Position numbers and translations under genes: made by a program. Source: UBA927 sp964367095 (lineage in GTDB: Bacteria; Patescibacteriota; Microgenomatia; UBA10105; UBA927). From it: a stretch of 15,542 nt of DNA. Below, in pieces: positions 1 through 7,060 of the stretch; the first letter of the stretch is position 1; each line of letters starts with the position of its first letter. A model generated the notes under the pieces. The model was not told the origin of the DNA, did not search any database, and worked only from the letters and a program-made list of their open reading frames with translations. Where the stretch lies: positions 1 through 15,542 of the forward strand of contig CAYIXE010000020.1 in NCBI GenBank assembly GCA_964367095.1, in the 5' to 3' direction.

Positions 1-56
1 ATTGTGAAGGGCTAAACCACTAACGAAAGCCACTTTATTTTTTACTTAAGCCGTAT

Positions 57-284
57 ATGGCTAGACGAAGGTCAATGCTTCACAGCTTAGAAGTTGTAGT
101 AAGAAGGCATAACGAAGGAAAATCATATCAAATAAGTCCGAGATTATTAGACAAATCTAGATTAGATATCTGGAGATCAAATATTATTCATACTGGCACA
201 GAAGATGACAAAGAACGTTATGCAAATGCAATTATGAGCGAGGCTGCTACTAACAAACTTCCATTACGACCGGAGGGATGTTAA
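57..284 (+). CDS. Small hypothetical protein, 75 aa
   Basis: I do not recognise this protein. It is basic at the N-terminus (MARRR), has no membrane segment and no cysteine pair, and ends in a lone Cys. The frame stays open upstream only to a stop at 21-23 with no earlier ATG, so the ATG at 57 is the only usual start. No Shine-Dalgarno sequence precedes it; a TACTTA at 43-48 lies 8 bases upstream and could be a -10 box of a leaderless message. A terminator-like hairpin follows the stop directly, which supports a real transcription unit. It could also be a remnant or a chance ORF. Confidence 0.45.
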   Translation: MARRRSMLHSLEVVVRRHNEGKSYQISPRLLDKSRLDIWRSNIIHTGTEDDKERYANAIMSEAATNKLPLRPEGC

Positions 285-293
285 TTAATATCA

Positions 294-334
294 AAGAAGA
301 GGGTAGGGATTTTGTTCTCTACCCTTCTTCTTGC
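294..334 (+). terminator. Intrinsic-terminator-like hairpin after the first ORF
   Basis: GGGTAG at 301-306 pairs with CTACCC at 319-324. The helix extends outward as AAGAAGA against TTCTTCTT with one bulged base, giving about 13 pairs. The 3' arm is T-rich, but there is no clean T tract after it. It lies 10 bases after the first ORF and just before the pheST promoter, so it probably separates the two units. A leader-regulation role for pheST is possible, but I see no T-box or leader peptide here. Confidence 0.5.
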
Positions 335-360
335 CAATATGTTATCAAAAAAATTACAAT
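331..360 (+). promoter_or_regulatory. Putative sigma-70-type promoter of the pheS-pheT operon
   Basis: TTGCCA (331-336) and TACAAT (355-360) are separated by 18 bp. The expected transcription start, about 367, is only a few bases before the ATG at 371. The GGAG at 361-364 would then lie outside the message, so translation could be near-leaderless. The same -10 hexamer and spacer length occur before the penicillin-binding protein gene on the other strand. Confidence 0.45.
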
Positions 361-370
361 GGAGTAAGAT

Positions 371-2200
371 ATGACAGAACTTTTGTATTTAAAAGACAGT
401 TATCGACAGACGTGTGAGTCAACTGTTATCTCTGTTGAAAAACATGGCAACTTGTGGGAAATAATACTTGATCAAACAGTGTTTTATCCCGTAGGTGGAG
501 GTCAACCATCTGATAAAGGAACAATTACAACAAAAAATGCTAAAGCCAATGTCAAACATGTCAGACTCAAAAATGACACTGTAATTCACGAATGCACGAT
601 TGAAGGTGAATTTAATGTAGGAAACACGGTCACATGTACTATTGATTGGCCTTTGCGTTTATACAACATGCGCGTGCACTCCGCTGGTCATATCGTCCAT
701 GAAGCGACAAAAATTGTAGCTCCTCATTTAATTCCTCTTAAAGGCGAACATGGTGATCATGCATATATTACATACCAAGGGACATTAACAGCTGACCATG
801 CCAACGCCATTGAAAAAAAAGCAAATGACATTATTTCTCAAGATGTTTCACTTACTACAGAATTCGTCACACGTGAAGAATTAGAAAAACGCAGCTCGTG
901 GGTGCCTGAGCATTTACCTACGAATAAGCCGCTGCGAATTCTCACCGTTGGAGATTTTTCACCCATTCCTGATGGCGGTACACAGGTAGCAAAATCTTCT
1001 CAAGTCGGTCCGATTACCATTGATCAAATAACGAATGAGAATGAAGCGGTCAACGTTTATTATAATATCGAAGCCGCTCCAAAACAGCGAGAAGAAAACG
1101 CTGATCTAGCAATCTTTTTTTCATCTGCACAACTTATCGGAACTCTTCTCTCTGCCAAAAATGATGCAATAGAAACAATAAAACAAAGTGACAAACCAAC
1201 TGATTTGCTGCGCATAGACGTGCTCGGCCCCAAAAGCGACTTTGCCAATTTCACGAAGCAAATGAAGTCTATCGCTCCAAACGATCGACAAGCAGTAGGG
1301 GTAGTAATAAACGAAGTCAAAAATGCGATTGAAGAAGCGTTACAAGATAAGTCGTCAGTCGTCAGTCAACAGTCGTCAGATAATAATTGGATTGACGAAA
1401 GTCAACCGGGTATTCGTCCTCCGGAAGGACATCTCCATATCGTCACACAGGCAATTATGGAAATTACCGATATATTTAACAAAATTGGCTTTACAAGAGT
1501 AAGACACCCAGAGGTCGATTGGGATTATTATGCATTTGAATCACTCAACATGCCTGCCAATCATCCCGCGCGAGACGAATGGGAGACGTTCTTCATTAAA
1601 TCTCAAATCACAAAACCCAAATCCCAAAAGGGGGGAAATCCTAAATTTAATAACATTGTTCTGACTCCACACACGTCAAATGGTCAGGTCAGAGAAATGG
1701 AGAAGGGAAACTTGCCAATCCGTATGATAAACATTGCCAAGTGCTACAGAAGACAAGAAGACGTGTCTCACACCACGATGTTTCACCAGTTTGAAGGACT
1801 TTTTATCGATAAAAACGTTTCTATAGGAAATCTCAAAGGCGTTATGGATTTCTTTTTTACGCAATATTACGGCCCAAATCGCGTCTCGAGAATTAGGCCG
1901 TTCCATTTTCAATTTACTGAACCATCATTTGAGGTGGATGTAAGTTGCGGAGCGTGCGATGGAAAAGCCCGCTTGCCGGACGGGCAGAGTTGTCGACTCT
2001 GCAAAGAAGGCTGGTTGGAACTTGGGGGTGCCGGCATGGTGCATCCAAATGTTTTGAAGGCAGGAGGAATAAATCCTGATATATATAATGGATTTGCATT
2101 CGGATGGGGGATTGAACGCGTCGCCATCATGAAAATACAAGGTATGAATGATAATCGACAAGTATACAATAATGATATTCGATTTTTAGAACAATTTTGA
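371..2200 (+). CDS. pheS: AlaX-type editing domain fused to phenylalanyl-tRNA synthetase alpha subunit
   Basis: The C-terminal part is PheS, which with PheT charges tRNA-Phe. The N-terminal part is an extra domain of the AlaX/AlaRS/ThrRS editing family. Residues 1-235 hold FYPVGGGQPSDKG (38-50) and the HxxxH pair H103/H107. The second metal motif, normally CGGTH, reads DGGTQ (201-205), so two usual zinc ligands are replaced. Residues about 240-335 resemble the PheS N-terminal arm. The class II catalytic core runs from about 340 to 609, with TPHTSNGQVR (432-441), the four-cysteine site C526/C529/C541/C544, GGAGMVHPN and GFAFGWGIER. At 609 aa it is far longer than the usual ~340 aa. Three repeat-like insertions sit in the coding sequence (1350-1379, 1603-1621, 1967-1985). 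pheT starts one base after the stop. Confidence 0.93.
   Translation: MTELLYLKDSYRQTCESTVISVEKHGNLWEIILDQTVFYPVGGGQPSDKGTITTKNAKANVKHVRLKNDTVIHECTIEGEFNVGNTVTCTIDWPLRLYNMRVHSAGHIVHEATKIVAPHLIPLKGEHGDHAYITYQGTLTADHANAIEKKANDIISQDVSLTTEFVTREELEKRSSWVPEHLPTNKPLRILTVGDFSPIPDGGTQVAKSSQVGPITIDQITNENEAVNVYYNIEAAPKQREENADLAIFFSSAQLIGTLLSAKNDAIETIKQSDKPTDLLRIDVLGPKSDFANFTKQMKSIAPNDRQAVGVVINEVKNAIEEALQDKSSVVSQQSSDNNWIDESQPGIRPPEGHLHIVTQAIMEITDIFNKIGFTRVRHPEVDWDYYAFESLNMPANHPARDEWETFFIKSQITKPKSQKGGNPKFNNIVLTPHTSNGQVREMEKGNLPIRMINIAKCYRRQEDVSHTTMFHQFEGLFIDKNVSIGNLKGVMDFFFTQYYGPNRVSRIRPFHFQFTEPSFEVDVSCGACDGKARLPDGQSCRLCKEGWLELGGAGMVHPNVLKAGGINPDIYNGFAFGWGIERVAIMKIQGMNDNRQVYNNDIRFLEQF
1350..1379 (+). repeat. 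Short imperfect tandem repeat inside pheS
   Basis: The word AGTCGTC recurs in AGTCGTCAGTCGTCAG, then TCAAC, then AGTCGTCAG. It encodes a serine-rich linker (SSVVSQQSS, residues 328-336) between the PheS N-terminal arm and the catalytic core. This is a place where a low-complexity insertion would be tolerated. Confidence 0.6.
1603..1621 (+). repeat. Dispersed repeat, copy 1 (in pheS)
   Basis: The 19-nt word TCAAATCACAAAACCCAAA is identical to 14981-14999 in trmD. The two copies are read in different frames, so the identity is at DNA level. Here it lies in a stretch encoding KSQITKPKSQKGGNPK (residues 410-425), which looks like extra length between the FFI strand and the HTSNGQVR motif of PheS. 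Confidence 0.65.
1967..1985 (+). repeat. GC-rich imperfect palindrome inside pheS
   Basis: GCCCG (1967-1971) and CGGGC (1981-1985) flank a GCCGGA core. The DNA encodes ARLPDGQS between the second and third cysteines of the four-cysteine site, where PheS normally has only a few residues. It resembles the palindrome at 15001-15021 in trmD in base composition and its GCCGG core. Confidence 0.5.
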
Positions 2201-2201
2201 C

Positions 2202-4148
2202 ATGAATATTTTAATACCTGACAAATGGCTTAGAAAATATTTAATAACAAAGGCAACACCTGAACAACTTCAAAAATGCTTATCGCTCTGTGGTCCTTCC
2301 GTCGAACGAATACATACCGATACAGGTGAAGTAGTCTATGACATAGAGATTACCACGAATCGACCAGACGCCATGTCAGTATTTGGCATTGCTCGCGAAG
2401 CATCAGTCATTTTACCGCGCTTTGGTATCAAAGCCGAGCTTATAAATGATCCGTATAAGATAGATACCAAACTCGAAACAAAACATTTACGACCAACAGA
2501 AATAAAACCTATTCACATAGAAACAAATTCAGAACTTAACCCCCGATGGACAAGTATCATACTAGATAATGTCTACGCGACTGATTCACCCAAATGGCTG
2601 AAGGATCTTCTCACAAATGCTGGTGTTCGGCCAATAAACACGATTGTTGATGTGACAAACTATCTGATGATTGGCTTTGGACAACCTTGTCACGCGTTTG
2701 ATTACGATCGAATTGGGAAAAAAAAAGGTACACCATGGATGAAACTTCGCGCCTCCAGGAAAGGTGAAAAACTCAAAACACTGGATGGTAAATCACACAC
2801 TCTTTGTGGAGATGACATCGTAATAGAGGATGGTACTGGCAAACTTATGGATCTTTGCGGCATCATGGGAGGTGAGAGTTCTTCTATAACCAACAATACA
2901 AAAACAATTGTACTTTTTACTCAGACCTATGAACCGATTCGCATACGAAAAACAATGATGAAACTCTCTCATAGAACCGATGCCGGATCGTTATTTGAAA
3001 AGGGGATAGACAGTGAACTTGTATTGCCAGCCCTTCTTCTTGGAATTGAATTATTACAAGAAATTGCTGGTGGAAAAATCGCAAGCATAATCACAGACAT
3101 CTATCCCACGCCATACAAACCAATTACGATTTCGTGCAGTCAAAAAAAATTAAACACCTATTTAGGCACATCTCTTGAACCCAAACAAATCAAAGACATT
3201 CTCGTATCTTTAGGACTTATGCCCACGATAAAAGATACAACCATTAAAGTCATCGTACCAAGCTTTAGGCGCGATATAGAAATCGATGTCGACATAATCG
3301 AAGAAATTGCGCGAATATACGGGTACCACAATATAACGTCTACACTTCCTGCTTCAGCTCCTCCAGTCGTCATTGCTGACCCACAACTTTATTGGGAACA
3401 AGAAATCAAAATTCGTTTGCGGGATTGGGGATTTTCTGAAACATACACATACTCAATGATTTCAGAACAACTCATGGACACGTTTGCTCTCGATAAATCG
3501 AAGGCATATAAAATATCTAATCCTTACTCAAATGACTGGGTATATATGCGACCAACATTGGTCCCAAGTGTCATTTCTGTATTGAAACAAAATATTCACA
3601 ACAAAGAATCACTCAAGCTTTTTGAACTCAGCATGATTTACGAATATAGAGAACAAAACTTGCCTTTGGAACGACCAGTATTATGCGTCGGATGGACCGG
3701 TCATAAATTTTTCGAAGCAAAAGGATTAGCACAAGCCATCTTTGATATTTTTGGCATTCCATTTCCTGAAGCACTTGGAGAATATGGGTTCGTTTACAAA
3801 ATTGCTGATCAGTCAATTACCATCCTCTATTTATATATGGATCTTTTCGTAAAAAATGCGTCACCAAAAAGGGTATTTACCCTCATTCCTAAATATCCAT
3901 CAGTTATGGAAGATCTTGCCTTTCTCGTACCGGAAAAGTTTGCAATCGGACCGCTTATGACAGCATTTAAAAACGCACATCTTCTTATTCAATCCGTAAC
4001 TCTTTTGGATACGCATGAAAATACTCGAACACTTCATATTGTCTATCAAGATAGAGAAAAAAATCTCACTTCAGAAGATGTAGCACCAATTCGACAAAAA
4101 CTTCTGACACTTGCGAAAACAAAATTTAACGTATCACTCAAGGAGTAG
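2202..4148 (+). CDS. pheT: Phenylalanyl-tRNA synthetase beta subunit, short form
   Basis: This is the beta subunit of the alpha2-beta2 PheRS. At 648 aa it is shorter than the usual ~800 aa. The EMAP-like tRNA-binding domain normally inserted near residues 40-150 is missing: the protein goes straight from GPSVERI to the IEITTNRPD motif (48-56). The B3/B4 editing module follows, with GQPCHAFD (160-167) and GIMGG (220-224). The B5 domain covers about 307-383 (VPSFRRDIEIDVDIIEEIARIYGY), then the catalytic-like core. A C-terminal FDX-ACB anticodon-binding domain includes DREKNLTSEDV. The editing-pocket Glu, usually in LLEAA, aligns with F239 in LFTQTYEP, while H164 is kept. The gene begins one base after pheS, so the two are surely co-transcribed. 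Its last 11 bases overlap the opposing penicillin-binding protein gene. Confidence 0.95.
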   Translation: MNILIPDKWLRKYLITKATPEQLQKCLSLCGPSVERIHTDTGEVVYDIEITTNRPDAMSVFGIAREASVILPRFGIKAELINDPYKIDTKLETKHLRPTEIKPIHIETNSELNPRWTSIILDNVYATDSPKWLKDLLTNAGVRPINTIVDVTNYLMIGFGQPCHAFDYDRIGKKKGTPWMKLRASRKGEKLKTLDGKSHTLCGDDIVIEDGTGKLMDLCGIMGGESSSITNNTKTIVLFTQTYEPIRIRKTMMKLSHRTDAGSLFEKGIDSELVLPALLLGIELLQEIAGGKIASIITDIYPTPYKPITISCSQKKLNTYLGTSLEPKQIKDILVSLGLMPTIKDTTIKVIVPSFRRDIEIDVDIIEEIARIYGYHNITSTLPASAPPVVIADPQLYWEQEIKIRLRDWGFSETYTYSMISEQLMDTFALDKSKAYKISNPYSNDWVYMRPTLVPSVISVLKQNIHNKESLKLFELSMIYEYREQNLPLERPVLCVGWTGHKFFEAKGLAQAIFDIFGIPFPEALGEYGFVYKIADQSITILYLYMDLFVKNASPKRVFTLIPKYPSVMEDLAFLVPEKFAIGPLMTAFKNAHLLIQSVTLLDTHENTRTLHIVYQDREKNLTSEDVAPIRQKLLTLAKTKFNVSLKE

Positions 4149-6702
4149 GTGAGGGCGTTGGTGTAGCAAAGGGCTCTTTGATGCCTAATCGAATGGCGCG
4201 TTCGGTCGTTTTTCCCCGTTTATCCGTCGCTTTGACGTTTATGGTATGTGACCCTGTAGGGATGGAAATAGTTTCGGTAAATGATTTATCCTGACGTTCT
4301 TTTTTCTTTTCTCCATCAACAAATATTTCCACCCTTTCAATATCTGCAGTAGTAAATGTCTCAATCTCTAACGTCACGTTATTATCGTCAATTGTGTCAA
4401 GATCCTGCGGCTTCTTAATATTAAGAACAATTTGATCTGTCCCAGTATAGACTTCCGTAGGAGGCCTATATTTACCATCTTGTCCGCCAATCCAACCGTT
4501 AATGCCATCTTGCCATCTATTTTTGCCATCAGACGAGACAGGATCCTCTTCAGAAAAAACGATAAAAAGTTTCTCATCATAATCGCCAGTAGCAATTTCT
4601 ACACTGTTTGCAAGCTTATTGCCATCTTTTCGCGATATTTTCAGTTTTTGATAGATAGAAGAAGGTGCAGTCGGCTCTGTCCCTTTGACAAAAAATTCCT
4701 GGCGAACAGGCTGACCATCTACTGGTGTACCGCCGCCATACGCATCTATTTCCATTTCAATAATATTTTCAGGCTTCGTAAAGTTTTCGTCTGGCAAACT
4801 TTTGAGCGCTTCGCGCATTATACGATTCCATATGGGAGCGGCGCCCGTCATTCCGGAAGCCAAGGATGGGTGCATGGCAGAATTATCATTATTACCAACC
4901 CATGCCACCACGACGCGCTTGGGGGTGTATCCTGCAGTCCAGTTGTCACGTTTGTCATCCGTAGTTCCGGTTTTGGCAGCGACGGTTCTCCCTGGTATAA
5001 AAAGATACGACTTGAGTCCAAAAACCTCTTTTCTTGACTCGTTATCAGAAAGGATGGAAGAGAGAAGAAACGCGACAGCAGGATCTAATTCATCTCTGGC
5101 TGATGCAGGTTTTTGTTCAAAAATAACTTTTCCCGAACTATTTTCCACTTTAAGGATTGCGATTGGGTCAACGCGCAGTCCGCCTGTCGCAAATACACCA
5201 AACGCACTTGCCAAATCAAGCATGTATACCTCTCCGCCGCCCAGAGCCAATGAGAGACCCAGTCGTTTCAAATTATCATTGGTGGGTTCAAGAGTCTTAA
5301 CTCCCATCGCATATGCGGTAGTTAAGACATCCTTGACCCCGGTTAGTGCTGTCGTTTTTACTGCTATAGTATTTATCGAGTTTGCGAGTGCGAAACGCAA
5401 CTGTATAGGACCTCTATACTTACTATCATAATTTTTCGGATTATATTCAGGTTTTTCTTTATCTCCGGATGGATATTTCGTATCAACATCAAGAAGAAGC
5501 GTTGAGGGCGTGTAGCCCTTCGTAAATGCTGCAGCATAAAGAATCGGCTTTATTGTGGAACCAGGCTGGCGTAACCCTTGAGTGACCACATTAAATTTAA
5601 ATCCAGAGCTGTCCGTGGCGGTATAATCTTTGCTCCCAACCATGGTAAGAATTTCACCGGTATTTGGATCAAGCACCACTGCCGCACCATTTGAAACTTT
5701 AAGATTCTTGGCTTTATCCACCTCTTCCTTGACCGCAATTTGGCTCGCTTCCTGTAATTTCCAATCTAATGTCGTCGTCACTTTCATCCCTCCGGTTTCT
5801 AGAGCTTTTTGCCCAAACTTCTCAATCAAAAGATTCTTGACATATGCCACAAAGTGCGGCGCACGCAAATTATCTTCGCCGGATGCAAATATCACACCAT
5901 CAAGTGCCTTTCGTATCTCACCCTCAGAAACCACAGAAATATAACTATCTTCTCTCATCCGACGCAACACTTGCGTCGTGCGTCCTATATAGGCTTTCGG
6001 ATCTCCGGTAAACGGCGAGTAAATCGAGGGAGACTGAGGAAGGCCAGCTAAAATGACACACTCCGGCATGGATAAATTTTTCACATCCTTGTTAAAGTAA
6101 TGCTCTGCTGCTGCTTTGACTCCTATAGCCGTGCCGCCATACGGTACTTCATTAAGATACATAAGAAGAATATCGTTTTTAGAATACTTACGTTCGATTT
6201 GGATGGAAAGAATGGCTTCTTTCATCTTTCGCGGAAGTGTTTGTTCTGTCGAGAGTAAAACGTTTTTTACCAATTGCTGAGTCAGCGTTGATCCTCCTTG
6301 GGTATCACGATATAAGACCGTACGGATAAGCGCACGCAAAATACCTGTCGTAGATAAGCCTTGATGTCTATAAAAATCCTTGTCCTCTATGGCAACTGTC
6401 GCGTCGCGCAAACACTGAGGCACTTCTTCCCACTTAGCCGGAATACGATTAGCGTCCTGAAATATATCATAGAGCTTTTCTCCGTTTCGGTCTAAAATCA
6501 CCGTAGACAAGCCATCTTTTCGCTGGACTTTATCCGGTCGAGGTAAATCTTTGGCATACCATGCAAAGAGTATCGAAACACAAAGGAGACCGAATATAAA
6601 TAGAAAAAAGCTTGCAAACGCAACGATACTCATGGATTTTATGCGTGCTGATCGAGTGCCTAAATATCTTCGTTTTTGGCGTTCAAGATACATCGTATAC
6701 AT
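4138..6702 (-). CDS. Class A penicillin-binding protein (PBP1A family)
   Basis: A bifunctional peptidoglycan glycosyltransferase/transpeptidase, anchored in the membrane and acting outside it. With the start chosen here it has 854 aa. A basic N-terminal tail precedes one membrane helix (about 24-48). The GT51 domain has EDKDFYRHQG (catalytic E106), GGSTLTQQLVKN (136-147) and RKYSKNDILLMYLNEVPYG. The transpeptidase has SxxK (S382-K385), SxN (S442-N444) and KTG (577-579). A C-terminal extension has an Ig-like beta segment and ends in a Pro/Thr tail (TPTPSPTP). An in-frame TTG at 6762 would add 20 residues, but the promoter at 6710-6739 lies inside that extension. The ATG at 6702, 7 bases after the -10 box, is therefore better; the ATG at 6693 is also possible. 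No Shine-Dalgarno sequence is seen. Confidence 0.93.
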   Translation of the reverse strand: MYTMYLERQKRRYLGTRSARIKSMSIVAFASFFLFIFGLLCVSILFAWYAKDLPRPDKVQRKDGLSTVILDRNGEKLYDIFQDANRIPAKWEEVPQCLRDATVAIEDKDFYRHQGLSTTGILRALIRTVLYRDTQGGSTLTQQLVKNVLLSTEQTLPRKMKEAILSIQIERKYSKNDILLMYLNEVPYGGTAIGVKAAAEHYFNKDVKNLSMPECVILAGLPQSPSIYSPFTGDPKAYIGRTTQVLRRMREDSYISVVSEGEIRKALDGVIFASGEDNLRAPHFVAYVKNLLIEKFGQKALETGGMKVTTTLDWKLQEASQIAVKEEVDKAKNLKVSNGAAVVLDPNTGEILTMVGSKDYTATDSSGFKFNVVTQGLRQPGSTIKPILYAAAFTKGYTPSTLLLDVDTKYPSGDKEKPEYNPKNYDSKYRGPIQLRFALANSINTIAVKTTALTGVKDVLTTAYAMGVKTLEPTNDNLKRLGLSLALGGGEVYMLDLASAFGVFATGGLRVDPIAILKVENSSGKVIFEQKPASARDELDPAVAFLLSSILSDNESRKEVFGLKSYLFIPGRTVAAKTGTTDDKRDNWTAGYTPKRVVVAWVGNNDNSAMHPSLASGMTGAAPIWNRIMREALKSLPDENFTKPENIIEMEIDAYGGGTPVDGQPVRQEFFVKGTEPTAPSSIYQKLKISRKDGNKLANSVEIATGDYDEKLFIVFSEEDPVSSDGKNRWQDGINGWIGGQDGKYRPPTEVYTGTDQIVLNIKKPQDLDTIDDNNVTLEIETFTTADIERVEIFVDGEKKKERQDKSFTETISIPTGSHTINVKATDKRGKTTERAIRLGIKEPFATPTPSPTP

Positions 6703-6709
6703 TAATGCT

Positions 6710-6739
6710 ATTGTACCGCGAGATTGACAAGATTGACAA
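6710..6739 (-). promoter_or_regulatory. Promoter of the penicillin-binding protein gene, probably leaderless
   Basis: On the minus strand, TTGTCA (6739-6734) and TACAAT (6715-6710) are 18 bp apart. Only 7 bases separate the -10 box from the ATG at 6702, so the message should start at or next to the start codon. The -35 lies in a 9-bp direct repeat (GATTGACAA twice, 6722-6739) shared with the divergent promoter. Confidence 0.6.
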
Positions 6740-6752
6740 TGTGTGGTATAAA
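6724..6752 (+). promoter_or_regulatory. Strong consensus promoter driving the T-box/tRNA-Tyr/tyrS unit
   Basis: TTGACA (6724-6729) and TATAAA (6747-6752) are 17 bp apart, close to the bacterial sigma-70 consensus. Transcription should start near 6759, about 25 bases before T-box stem I. The -35 regions of this promoter and the leftward one interleave within the GATTGACAA direct repeat, so polymerase binding may be mutually exclusive or a shared factor may bind there. Confidence 0.65.
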
Positions 6753-6983
6753 CTTCATACAAGTTAATACGAAAAGCACTGACGGAGACTCAAGTAAAAA
6801 GATAAAAGTGACAAAAAGAAAGCAAGCGGGTGATGCAAGACTTGCCGAATTTTATTTTTTGAAATACCCTCCACGAGCTGAAAGACTGAAAAATTCTAAA
6901 GTAAGTCAATCTGGGTAAGCCCATAATAGCAGAATGTATGTGTCGCCTTAAGCAGAGCATACAAATGAGGCTAAGGTAAACAG

Positions 6984-7005
6984 TCGGTCTCTGACCGATT
7001 TTTTT
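6984..7005 (+). terminator. Terminator-like hairpin inside T-box stem III
   Basis: TCGGTC (6984-6989) and GACCGA (6993-6998) form a perfect 6-bp stem with a 3-nt loop, followed by seven T. This has the form of an intrinsic terminator but lies inside the stem III closing helix of the T-box. It may be only the stem III structure, or a second stop point upstream of the regulated one. Confidence 0.45.
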
Positions 7006-7060
7006 ATGGCAATTGCCATAAAACCTTAGCAAAACAAGGTGGTACCGTGTTCTTTATCGA

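Noticed and set aside
4432..5431. Two long plus-strand frames of about 200 codons opposite the penicillin-binding protein gene
   Set aside because: They lie antisense to conserved transpeptidase sequence, have no domain-like features and are explained by codon bias of the real gene.
6703..6762. N-terminal extension of the penicillin-binding protein from a TTG at 6762
   Set aside because: It would place a good promoter inside the gene; the ATG at 6702 fits the -10 box spacing and gives a normal cytoplasmic tail.
6724..6918. 64-codon plus-strand frame beginning in the promoter region
   Set aside because: It runs through the T-box stem I, whose structure explains the sequence, and has no Shine-Dalgarno sequence or protein-like composition.
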